Positions 1 through 8,822 of a stretch of 64,000 bases of DNA are shown here, one piece after another (the first letter of the stretch is position 1; each line of letters starts with the position of its first letter). Origin of the DNA: CAYTZH01 sp964442285 (GTDB lineage Bacteria; Myxococcota_A; UBA9160; JAFDET01); contig CAYTZH010000022.1 of assembly GCA_964442285.1 (NCBI GenBank), positions 1 through 64,000 on the forward strand, written 5' to 3'. The position numbers and the translations under genes are program-made. The notes under the pieces were generated by a model that saw only the letters and a list, made by a program, of their open reading frames with translations, did no database searches and was not told where the DNA came from.

Positions 1-1316
1 TCTTCTGGGCCATCGGCATGAACTTCTACCTCGAGATCGCCAAGATGCGGGCGGCGCGGCTGCTCTGGGCGGAGCTCATGGCCGGGTTCGAGCCGAAGAA
101 CCCGAAGTCGTCGATGCTGCGGACCCACTGCCAGACGTCGGGGGCGAGCCTCACCGAGCAGGACCCCATGAACAACGTCGTCCGCACCACGGTGGAGGCC
201 ATGGCGGCGGTGTTCGGCGGCACCCAGTCTCTCCACACCAACGCCATGGACGAGGCCCTGGCGCTGCCGACGGACACCACCGCGCGGGTCGCGCGCAACA
301 CCCAGCTGATCCTGCAGGAGGAGACCGGCATCCCCCACGTGATCGATCCCTGGGGTGGCTCGTACTTCATGGAGTCGCTCACGGCGAGCATGGCGGCGGA
401 GGCCCGCAAGATCATCGAGGAGGTGGAGCAGCTCGGCGGCATGACCCGCGCCATCGAGCAGGGCATGCCCAAGCTGCGCATCGAGGAGTGCGCCACGCGG
501 CGTCAGGCGCGGATCGACCGCGGCGACGACGTGATCGTGGGCGTGAACAAGTACGCCGTGGACGAGGAGCACGACCTCGACCTGCTGGACATCGACAACA
601 GCGCCGTGCGCGACGCCCAGATCGCGCGCCTGGAGCGGGTCCGAGCGGGCCGCGATGCCGGGGGCGTGGAGCGCGCGCTGGCCGCGCTCACCCGCGTGGC
701 GGAGCGCGGAGAGGGCAACCTGCTGGCGGCGGCGGTGGACGCGGCCCGGGCCCGGGCCAGCGTGGGCGAGATCTCCGAGGCCCTCGAGAGGATCTGGGGG
801 CGCCACCGGGCCGAGGTCCGCTCGGTGTCCGGGGTCTACTCCAGCGTGTATGCCGGCGACGAGGAGTTCGACGGCGTCCAGCAGGAGGTGGAGGCCTTCG
901 CCCAGGCGGAGGGCCGGCGTCCGCGCATGCTGGCGGTCAAGCTCGGCCAGGACGGTCACGACCGCGGCCTCAAGGTGATCGCGACCGCCTTCGCCGACCT
1001 GGGCTTCGACGTGGACGTGGGCCCGCTCTTCCAGACTCCCGCCGAGGCGGCGCGCCAGGCGATCGAGAACGACGTGCACTGCGTGGGCGTGTCGAGCCAG
1101 GCCGCCGGCCACAAGACCCTGGTACCGGAGCTGGTGCAGGCCCTGGCGGCCCAGGGCGCGCCGGACATCGCCGTGGTGGTGGGCGGCATCATACCGCCCA
1201 AGGACCACGGCTTCCTGCGCGAGGCGGGGGCCAGCGCCATCTTCGGTCCGGGCACCCCGGTGCCCAAGGCCGCCCGGGAGGTCCTGCAGGTGATCCGGAG
1301 CCGGCGCGCCGCGTGA
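1..1316 (+). CDS. scpA: Methylmalonyl-CoA mutase large subunit, C-terminal part (5' end outside window)
   Basis: This is the C-terminal ~437 residues of an adenosylcobalamin-dependent acyl-CoA mutase, which interconverts methylmalonyl-CoA and succinyl-CoA in propionate metabolism. The visible part holds the end of the TIM-barrel substrate domain (TSGASLTEQDP, DPWGGSYF) and a complete C-terminal B12-binding domain. That domain carries the DGHDRG motif (about 950-967), whose His is the lower cobalt ligand, plus GVSSQAAGHKT and the VVVGGIIPP strand. The frame is open at the left edge, so the true start lies upstream; family members are about 700 residues. The stop overlaps the GTG start of meaB (GTGA), indicating translational coupling. 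A related isobutyryl- or ethylmalonyl-CoA mutase cannot be fully excluded without the N-terminal half. Confidence 0.93.
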   Translation, partial: FWAIGMNFYLEIAKMRAARLLWAELMAGFEPKNPKSSMLRTHCQTSGASLTEQDPMNNVVRTTVEAMAAVFGGTQSLHTNAMDEALALPTDTTARVARNTQLILQEETGIPHVIDPWGGSYFMESLTASMAAEARKIIEEVEQLGGMTRAIEQGMPKLRIEECATRRQARIDRGDDVIVGVNKYAVDEEHDLDLLDIDNSAVRDAQIARLERVRAGRDAGGVERALAALTRVAERGEGNLLAAAVDAARARASVGEISEALERIWGRHRAEVRSVSGVYSSVYAGDEEFDGVQQEVEAFAQAEGRRPRMLAVKLGQDGHDRGLKVIATAFADLGFDVDVGPLFQTPAEAARQAIENDVHCVGVSSQAAGHKTLVPELVQALAAQGAPDIAVVVGGIIPPKDHGFLREAGASAIFGPGTPVPKAAREVLQVIRSRRAA

Positions 1317-2281
1317 CGCCGGAGGAGGCCCGGGACGCGATCCGGGCCGGCGACCGCCGGGCCGTGGCGCGCACCATCACCCTGCTCGAGAGCACCCGGG
1401 CGGACCGGGCTGCCGAGGGTCAGGCCGTGCTGGAGGCGCTGGTGCCCTACACCGGCGGCGCCGTCCGGGTGGGCATCACCGGACCGCCCGGCGTCGGCAA
1501 GAGCACCTTCATCGAGACCCTGGGCCTCGGGCTCCTCGCTCGCGGCCACCGGGTGGCGGTGCTCGCGGTCGATCCCTCCAGCCCGGTGACCGGCGGCAGC
1601 ATCCTCGGGGACAAGACCCGCATGGAGCGCCTGGCCCGGGAGGAGGCGGCCTACATCCGCCCCTCGCCCTCGGGCGGCAGCCTCGGCGGCGTCGCCGACC
1701 GGACTCGCGAGGCCATGCTGGTGTGCGAGGCGGCGGGCTACGACGTGGTGCTGGTGGAGACCGTGGGGATCGGCCAGTCGGAGGTCACCGTGGCCTCCAT
1801 GGTGGACTTCTTCTGCGTGCTCCTGCAGCCCGGCGCCGGCGACGCCCTCCAGGGCATCAAGAAGGGGGTGCTGGAGCTGGCCGACGCCCTGGTCGTCACC
1901 AAGGCCGACGGCGACCAGAAGCTCCTGGCGGAGCGCACCCGGGTGGAGCACGAGCAGGCGCTCGGCCTGCTGAGGACCTCCAGCGCCTGGACCCCGCGGG
2001 TCCTCACGGCCTCGGCCCTGAGGGCCGAGGGGGTCGCGGCGGTCTGGGAGGTGGTGCTGGAGCACCGGGAGGTGCTCACGGCCAGCGGCGAGCTCGACGT
2101 CCGCCGGCGCCGCCAGGCCCGGGCCTGGATGTGGTCCCTGGTGGAGGAGGGCCTGCATCGGGCCTTCCGCAGCCACCCGCAGGTAGCCGGCAAGATCGAC
2201 GCCCTGGAGCGGGACGTGGCGGGGCGCAAGACCACCCCGGCGGCCGCCGCCCGGGCCCTGCTCGACGCCTTCCGCGGCTGA
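1313..2281 (+). CDS. meaB: Methylmalonyl-CoA mutase-associated GTPase MeaB (ArgK family)
   Basis: This 322-residue G3E-type GTPase is a chaperone that protects methylmalonyl-CoA mutase and gates cofactor loading. The P-loop GPPGVGKST spans residues 57-65. It is followed by the AVDPSSPVTGGSILGDKTRM segment and VETVGIGQSE, both typical of MeaB/ArgK, with VTKADG as the base-recognition motif. The start is GTG at 1313, inside the upstream stop codon; this gives a normal MeaB length and N-terminus. A longer same-frame reading from 488 would run through the mutase gene in the wrong frame and is not credible. The neighbouring mutase gene supports the assignment directly. Confidence 0.95.
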   Translation: MTPEEARDAIRAGDRRAVARTITLLESTRADRAAEGQAVLEALVPYTGGAVRVGITGPPGVGKSTFIETLGLGLLARGHRVAVLAVDPSSPVTGGSILGDKTRMERLAREEAAYIRPSPSGGSLGGVADRTREAMLVCEAAGYDVVLVETVGIGQSEVTVASMVDFFCVLLQPGAGDALQGIKKGVLELADALVVTKADGDQKLLAERTRVEHEQALGLLRTSSAWTPRVLTASALRAEGVAAVWEVVLEHREVLTASGELDVRRRRQARAWMWSLVEEGLHRAFRSHPQVAGKIDALERDVAGRKTTPAAAARALLDAFRG

Positions 2282-2349
2282 CCCGCCCGCTTCCGGCGGT
2301 GCGCGGGCTCCTTCACTTCCCCTGCCGGTCTGCCGATGAGAGCAGGGTC

Positions 2350-3027
2350 ATGGTGCAGATCAACATGGCGGAGCGGGAGATCACCCTGAAGGTGGTCTAC
2401 TACGGGCCTGCGCTCTCGGGGAAGACGACCAATCTCCAGCAGCTCCACAAGCTGATCGATCCGGGTGCGCGGGGGAAGATGGTCACCCTCGACACGGCCA
2501 ACGACCGCACCCTCTACTTCGACTTCCTGCCGATCCAGTTCGAGACGGGCAGCGGCTTCTCCGTGAAGCTCAAGCTCTTCACGGTGCCCGGCCAGGTGAT
2601 GCACAAGGCCACCCGGAAGGTGGTGCTCGCCGGGGCCGACGGGGTGGCCTTCATCGCGGACTCGGCCCGCTCGTCGGCCAGCGCCAACGCCTACTCCTGG
2701 CGCGACATGGAGGCCAACCTCCGCTCCAACGGCATCGACTTCGCGTCGATCCCCAAGGTCTGTCAGTTCAACAAGCGCGACCTCGACGACGTCAAGCCGC
2801 TGGAGGAGATCAAGGAGCAGTGGAAGGACGTTCCGGCCTTCCCGGCGGTGGCGACCCGTGGGGAGGGAGTGCTCGAGACCTTCCACGCCCTGATGCGCCA
2901 GCTCTATCGCCAGATCGACACCCGGCACGCCTTCTCCGAGAAGTTCGGCGTGGACGAGGAGGCCTTCCTCGAGGGCGTATTCAACGCCTTCGGCGAGGCC
3001 GCCAAGCCGCTCTCTCCCGCCTCCTGA
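2350..3027 (+). CDS. MglA-like small Ras-superfamily GTPase
   Basis: This 225-residue protein resembles the gliding/polarity GTPase MglA. It has the P-loop GPALSGKTT (19-27), the LYFDFLP segment, the unusual G3 motif FTVPGQ (77-82) that replaces DxxG and is typical of MglA, and the G4 motif NKRD (141-144). It extends about 30 residues past the usual MglA end, into an acidic tail (FGVDEEAFLEG). The start is ATG 2350; ATG 2365 (MAEREI) is a possible alternative. It follows meaB by 68 nt. No MglB-type roadblock partner is adjacent, so a role in cell polarity is inferred from the family only. Confidence 0.88.
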   Translation: MVQINMAEREITLKVVYYGPALSGKTTNLQQLHKLIDPGARGKMVTLDTANDRTLYFDFLPIQFETGSGFSVKLKLFTVPGQVMHKATRKVVLAGADGVAFIADSARSSASANAYSWRDMEANLRSNGIDFASIPKVCQFNKRDLDDVKPLEEIKEQWKDVPAFPAVATRGEGVLETFHALMRQLYRQIDTRHAFSEKFGVDEEAFLEGVFNAFGEAAKPLSPAS

Positions 3028-3044
3028 GCAGCCCGGCGCTCTGC

Positions 3045-3103
3045 TTGACTCCACAGTCAACGTCGGATACGGTCGCTAAGCCTCCAGAATCCCGTCGATT
3101 CTG
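3045..3103 (+). promoter_or_regulatory. Putative promoter and hairpin in the ribBA leader
   Basis: TTGACT (3045-3050) is a good -35 hexamer. Seventeen bases on is a weak -10, TACGGT (3068-3073). The -35 is half of a perfect 6-bp inverted repeat (TTGACT-ccac-AGTCAA, 3045-3060), so it could also be an operator. Just downstream is a perfect 7-bp hairpin (3085-3091 with 3097-3103, 5-nt loop). No FMN riboswitch consensus was recognised before ribBA. Confidence 0.4.
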
Positions 3104-3192
3104 CAGTGTGTGTGCGGGGAAGCCCGGGGGAGACCCGTGGCGAGGCCGCGCCGGCTCCCCGGGGTCGAGCGCGCGCCGAAGGGAGACCCCCG

Positions 3193-4461
3193 ATGTCCGC
3201 CGATCTGCGCTCCGTGTCCGATGCCGCCCGGCCCGGCCCCTTCGACGACGTCATCGCCTCGATCCCCGCGGCCCTCGAGGAGATCCGGGCCGGCCGCATG
3301 GTCATCCTGGTCGACGACGAGGACCGGGAGAACGAGGGCGACCTGTGCATGGCCGCCGAGGCGGTCACGCCGGAGGCGATCAACTTCATGGCGCGCTTCG
3401 GCCGCGGCCTGATCTGCCTGCCCATGGCCGAGGAGCGGATCGACCAGCTCCGCCTCGGCATGATGGTCCCCGACCACGAGAACAACTCGGGCTACGGCAC
3501 GGCCTTCACCGTCTCGATCGAGGCGCGGTCCGGTGTCACCACGGGCATCTCGGCCGCCGACCGCGCCCGCACGATCCAGGTGGCCATCGACGACGCGACC
3601 CGTCCCGGCGATCTCGCCCGGCCGGGCCACGTCTTCCCCCTGCGCGCCCGGGAGGGCGGGGTGCTCCGCCGCGCGGGCCAGACCGAGGGCTCGGTCGACC
3701 TGGCGCGGCTGGCGGGCTTCAAGCCCGCGGGCGTGATCTGCGAGGTGATGAACGACGACGGCACCATGGCCCGCATGCCGGACCTGGCCGCCTTCGCTCG
3801 CGAGCACCGGGTCAAGATCGTCACCATCGCGGACCTGATCCAGCACCGCCTGCGCCACGAGAAGCTCGTGCGTCGCGCCGCCGACGCGGTGATCCCCACC
3901 CGACACGGCGAGTTCCGGGCCGTCGTCTACGAGAACGAGATCGACCGCGTGGACCACATGGCGCTGGTGAAGGGCGAGATCGGCCCCGACGTGCCGGTGC
4001 TGGTGCGGGCCCACAGCGAGTGCCTGACCGGGGACGCCTTCGGCTCCCTGCGCTGCGACTGCGGCGACCAGCTCGACGCCGCCATGAAGCGTATCCACGA
4101 GGACGGCCGCGGCGTCATCCTGTACATGCGTCAGGAAGGGCGGGGCATCGGCCTCAAGAACAAGATCCGGGCCTATTCGCTCCAGGACGAGGAGGGGCTC
4201 GACACGGTCCAGGCCAACGAGCGCCTGGGCTTTCCCGCCGACCTGCGCGACTACGGCGTCGGCGCCCAGATCCTGCTGGATCTGGGAGTCCGCAAGCTGC
4301 GCCTGCTGACCAACAACCCCGGCAAGCGGGCCGCCATCGAGGGCTACGGTCTGACCATCGAGGAGCGCGTGCCTCTCGAGATCGAGCCGAACGCCAAGAA
4401 CCTGGACTACCTGCGGACCAAGAAAGAGAAGCTGGGTCACGTCCTCCATCTCATGAGCTGA
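3193..4461 (+). CDS. ribBA: Bifunctional 3,4-dihydroxy-2-butanone 4-phosphate synthase / GTP cyclohydrolase II
   Basis: This 422-residue fusion catalyses the two entry reactions of riboflavin synthesis: ribulose 5-phosphate to dihydroxybutanone phosphate, and GTP to the diaminopyrimidine. The N-terminal RibB half has the acidic loop DDEDRENEGD (41-50), the TGISAADRA segment and GHVFPL. The C-terminal RibA half has the zinc ligands C277, C288 and C290 in CLTGDAF...RCDCGDQL, followed by MRQEGRGIGL and LLTNNP. The start is ATG 3193, after GGGAG; a same-frame start at 3106 would add about 29 low-complexity residues. MoxR follows after 12 nt. Confidence 0.95.
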   Translation: MSADLRSVSDAARPGPFDDVIASIPAALEEIRAGRMVILVDDEDRENEGDLCMAAEAVTPEAINFMARFGRGLICLPMAEERIDQLRLGMMVPDHENNSGYGTAFTVSIEARSGVTTGISAADRARTIQVAIDDATRPGDLARPGHVFPLRAREGGVLRRAGQTEGSVDLARLAGFKPAGVICEVMNDDGTMARMPDLAAFAREHRVKIVTIADLIQHRLRHEKLVRRAADAVIPTRHGEFRAVVYENEIDRVDHMALVKGEIGPDVPVLVRAHSECLTGDAFGSLRCDCGDQLDAAMKRIHEDGRGVILYMRQEGRGIGLKNKIRAYSLQDEEGLDTVQANERLGFPADLRDYGVGAQILLDLGVRKLRLLTNNPGKRAAIEGYGLTIEERVPLEIEPNAKNLDYLRTKKEKLGHVLHLMS

Positions 4462-4473
4462 GGAAACGCCTGC

Positions 4474-5522
<1,049 letters not shown>

Positions 5523-5523
<1 letters not shown>

Positions 5524-6944
5524 TGCAGAAGCGGATCCTCGAGTTCGCCAACCTGCTGCGGAAGAGCGGGGTCCGCGTCTCGGTGGCCGAGTCGCTCGAC
5601 GCCTTCACGGCCCTGGACGAGCTCTCCTTCGAGGACCGGGACGTCTTCAAGGACGCCCTGCGCTCCACCTTCGTGAAGCGCTCCCTGGACGTCCCCACCT
5701 ACGACCGGCTCTTCGACCTCTACTGGTCCGGCTTCTACGACAGCCTGCGGGGCGCCTTCGACGACGCCACCCAGGGGCTGCAGGACAAGGGGCTGGATCT
5801 CGACAGCCTGATGGAGCGGCTGCGCGCCGCCCTGGAGGAGATGGACCCGGGGGAGCTGGATCTCTCCGAGCTGGCCCAGGCGCTGCTCTCCCAGGACCTC
5901 TCGAAGCTCGAGCAGCTGATCCGCCAGGCGGGCGAGGTCTCGGACGTCTCGCGCATCGAGAACATGCTCCAGGTGGGGTTCTTCAGCCGCCGGATCCTGG
6001 AGCAGCTCGGGGCCCAGGGGGCCCAGAACGAGCTCGAGGACCTGCTGACCCGGCTCGAGGGCATGGGTCTCCCGGAGGAGGACCTCGGTGCGCTGCGGGA
6101 CATGCTGCAGCGGGTCCAGGAGGCCCTGCGCTCCTCGGTGCGGGACTTCACCCAGCGGGAGCTCCAGAAGCAGAACTTCGACTACATCGAGCGCTTCCGC
6201 CGGGAGAGCCTGCTCGAGAAGAGCTTCTACAGCCTCACCGAGGAAGACATCCGCAAGATGCGGGAGGTGGTGACCCGGCTGGCCCAGAAGATCAAGAACA
6301 TCATGACGATCCGGCGCAAGCGCCTGAAGAAGGGCAAGTTCGACCTCCACCAGACCCTGCGCCGCAACATGCACCACGGGGGCGTGCCCTTCGAGCTGAT
6401 CTTCAAGCAGCGCAAGAAGGATCGCCCGAAGCTCGTGATCCTGTGCGACGTCTCGTCGTCGGTCGCCAACGTCTCCCGCTTCATGCTGCAGTTCGCCTAC
6501 AGCCTGCAGGAGGCCTTCACCAAGATCCGGGCCTTCGTCTTCGTGGCGGAGCTGGGCGAGGTGACGAAGGTCTTCGAGGACGGGGACATCAACGAGGCCC
6601 TCGACGAGGCCCTGGAGGGGGGCGGCGTGATCAACGTCTACACCCGCTCCAACTTCGGCTACGCCTTCCACGTCTTCTGGCAGAACCACCTCTCCGCGGT
6701 GGACAACAAGACCACCGTGATCGTCATCGGTGACGCCCGCAACAACTACAACGACGCCAAGGCCTGGTGCCTGGCCGAGATCCACAGCAAGGCCAAGAAC
6801 GTCATCTGGCTCAACCCGGAGAGCCCCGGTGCCTGGGGCTTCGGCGACAGCGTCATGGACAAGTACCTGCCGCATACGGACGTGGCGGAGGAGGTACGGA
6901 ACCTCCGTCAGCTCGCGGCGGTCGTCGACCGACTGGTCCTGTAG
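5523..6944 (+). CDS. CoxE-like VWA-domain protein (partner of MoxR)
   Basis: This 473-residue protein begins at GTG 5523, inside the TAG stop of the MoxR gene (TAGTG). The N-terminal ~300 residues are helical and acidic (QLIRQAGEVSDVSRI, LEEMDPGELDLSEL). A C-terminal VWA fold follows, with an intact MIDAS motif DVSSS at residues 309-313. The family (CoxE, YeiN-like) works with MoxR ATPases in remodelling or metal insertion. The upstream extension of this reading frame to 2820 crosses three other genes in the wrong frame and was discarded. Confidence 0.87.
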
Positions 6945-7034
6945 GCCGTCTCGTCTTCACACGGAGACGCGCTGTGAAGACGCCGTCCGCGCGAATCGAG
7001 AAGATCGAGAAGACCGTCCCCGGGCGCGTGGCGC

Positions 7035-7078
7035 GAAAGCGAAACGCCCCGCCGGAGAAAGCGAAACGCCCCGCCGGA
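7035..7078. repeat. Perfect 22-bp tandem duplication (two copies)
   Basis: Bases 7035-7056 are repeated exactly at 7057-7078. The unit contains the 5' arm of the downstream terminator hairpin, so there are two candidate 5' arms and one 3' arm. Confidence 0.9.
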
Positions 7079-7091
7079 GACCGGCGGGGCG
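7067..7091 (+). terminator. Strong hairpin terminator after the ribBA-MoxR-VWA operon
   Basis: A perfect 11-bp GC-rich stem (7067-7077 with 7081-7091) closes a 3-nt AGA loop. There is no long T tract, as is common in GC-rich genomes. An identical 5' arm at 7045-7055 could pair with the same 3' arm instead. Confidence 0.65.
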
Positions 7092-7104
7092 CTCAATGTG
7101 GGAG

Positions 7105-7170
7105 GGCGGTGGATTGGATTATGGGGGGTGAGAGGTTGGACATTTCATGGCGAAATGTCGATCCACCGCC
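7105..7170 (+). other. Nested inverted-repeat element upstream of miaB (possible structured RNA)
   Basis: An outer perfect 10-bp stem (7105-7114 with 7161-7170) encloses an inner perfect 8-bp hairpin (7139-7146 with 7152-7159, loop ATGGC). Between them is a purine-rich strand (7115-7138). The arrangement resembles a small folded RNA or a cis-acting leader. No known riboswitch or ncRNA family was recognised. Confidence 0.45.
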
Positions 7171-7361
7171 TCTCCACGCGGCCCATTATGCAGGGCGCAG
7201 CACCAATGTCAAACACCTTTTCAGCAAATAAAAAAAGCTTCACTGATCCAGATGCTTACGGAATATTCTGCGCGTAGGTGCTCGAGCTTGGAAGAGGAAA
7301 CCCTGCGACTCTTCTCGAAGAAATCTGCAGGCCGCGCCAGCCGGGCCTCGGGGAGCCCTTC

Positions 7362-8792
7362 GTGAAGCACTTCACGATCCGCACCTACGGCTGCCAGATG
7401 AACCTTCACGATACGGAGAAGGTCGCGAACCTCCTCCACCACGAGGGCTGGCGCCCGGCGGACGACGAGGACGCGGCCCGCCTGCTCCTGATCAACACCT
7501 GCTCGATCCGGGAGAAGGCCGAGCACCGCCTCTACAGCGACCTCGGTGCCCTCCGCGCCTGGAAGCGGGCCGCGCCGGGCCGCCTGGTGGGCGTGGGCGG
7601 CTGCGTGGCCCAGCAGCAGGGCGATGCGATCCTGCGGCGCTTCCCGCAGGTGGACTTCGTCTTCGGCACCCACAACCTGGCCCGGGTGCCGGCCCTGGTC
7701 CGGGGCGCCGAGGACGGGGCCCGTCGCGCGGCCGTCGGCGAGGTGCGCGACCTCTCGCGCTTCGAGCTCCCCGAGCGGCACCCGGCCTACGCCGGCGAGA
7801 CCCCGGGCCGGGCCTTCGTCACCGTGATGGAAGGCTGCGACATGTTCTGCTCGTTCTGCATCGTGCCGCGCACCCGGGGTCGCGAGATCAGCCGCCCGGC
7901 GGAGGCCATCGAGGTGGAGGTGCGCAGCCTGGCCGCGCGCGGCGTCCGGGAGATCACGCTGCTGGGCCAGACGGTGAACGCCTACGGGCGCCACGCCTTG
8001 CGACGCGGCCAGCCCGGGCTGGGGTTCGGCGCGCTACTGCGGCGCCTGGCCGGCGTGCCCGGCCTGGAGCGCATCCGTTACACGAGCCCGCACCCGCTGT
8101 TCGTCGACGACGACCTGGTCCGGGCCCACGCCGAGCTGGAGGTGCTGTGTCCCCACGTCCACCTGCCGCTCCAGGCCGGCTCGGACCGGGTGCTCGACGC
8201 CATGCGCCGGCGCTACACGGCCGACGACTTCCGCCGGGTGGTGGAGGCGCTCCGCGCGGCGCGGCCGGACCTGGCCCTCACCACGGACCTGATCGTGGCC
8301 TTCCCCGGCGAGACCGAGGCCGAGTTCCGGGCCACCCTGGAGCTGGTCCGGGAGGTCGGGTTCGTCGACAGCTACTCGTTCAAGTACTCGCCGAGGCCTG
8401 GGACGAAAGCCGCCGAGCTGCCGGAGGTTTCCCCGGACGAGGCCCAGGGGCGGCTCGAGGCGCTCCAGACCCTGCAGCGGGCGCTGACCCTGGCCTATCA
8501 CCAGGGCCGCGTCGGCGGCGAGACCACGGTGCTGCTGGAGGGTGAGAGCCGCCGCGGCGGTCAGCGCATGGGCCGGGATCCGTACCACCGGGTCGTGAAC
8601 GTTCCCGCCCCGGCCGCGGGGCCGAGCGCGCTCCCCGGGCCGGGCGCGCGGCTGGAGGTGGAGATCGTGGAGGCCACCCCCCATTCCCTGATCGGAGCGG
8701 TGAAGGAACGGCCCGGACGAGCCGATGAGTCTCCACGGCGCCCTGCGCTCCGGGCCCCGGGATCGTCGCCCGCCGGCAGCTGGAGCGCATAA
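7362..8792 (+). CDS. miaB: tRNA-2-methylthio-N6-dimethylallyladenosine synthase MiaB
   Basis: This 476-residue radical-SAM methylthiotransferase adds the 2-methylthio group to i6A37 of tRNAs. The N-terminal UPF0004 domain starts TYGCQMNLHDTE (C11) and includes NTCSIREKAE and GGCVAQQQ. The radical-SAM cluster cysteines are C159, C163 and C166 in EGCDMFCSFC. A TRAM domain follows, with about 25 extra low-complexity residues at the end. The start is GTG 7362 after GGGGAGCCC; the family begins exactly at this point. An in-frame GTG at 7278 would add 28 residues unlike the family. Confidence 0.94.
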   Translation: MKHFTIRTYGCQMNLHDTEKVANLLHHEGWRPADDEDAARLLLINTCSIREKAEHRLYSDLGALRAWKRAAPGRLVGVGGCVAQQQGDAILRRFPQVDFVFGTHNLARVPALVRGAEDGARRAAVGEVRDLSRFELPERHPAYAGETPGRAFVTVMEGCDMFCSFCIVPRTRGREISRPAEAIEVEVRSLAARGVREITLLGQTVNAYGRHALRRGQPGLGFGALLRRLAGVPGLERIRYTSPHPLFVDDDLVRAHAELEVLCPHVHLPLQAGSDRVLDAMRRRYTADDFRRVVEALRAARPDLALTTDLIVAFPGETEAEFRATLELVREVGFVDSYSFKYSPRPGTKAAELPEVSPDEAQGRLEALQTLQRALTLAYHQGRVGGETTVLLEGESRRGGQRMGRDPYHRVVNVPAPAAGPSALPGPGARLEVEIVEATPHSLIGAVKERPGRADESPRRPALRAPGSSPAGSWSA

Positions 8793-8822
8793 CGGCTAGC
8801 CTGGTCAGGGGAAACGGGGGGA

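Larger units (their letters stand above)
6945..7361. other. 417-bp intergenic region with a terminator, nested inverted repeats and an AT-rich stretch
   Basis: No convincing protein gene is present. In order the region holds a 22-bp tandem duplication, a strong terminator hairpin, a large inverted repeat enclosing a smaller hairpin, and an AT-rich stretch at about 7185-7270 that stands out in this GC-rich window. A possible miaB promoter lies at the end of that stretch (TATTCT at 7264-7269 as -10, with an imperfect TTCACT upstream). Confidence 0.6.

Noticed and set aside
3028..3192. FMN riboswitch upstream of ribBA
   Set aside because: The conserved RFN sequence blocks were not recognised; only a hairpin and a palindrome are visible.
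7092..7361. Short ORFs in the miaB leader, such as 7147-7365
   Set aside because: They lack RBS and family features and overlap the hairpins; the region is better explained as regulatory.
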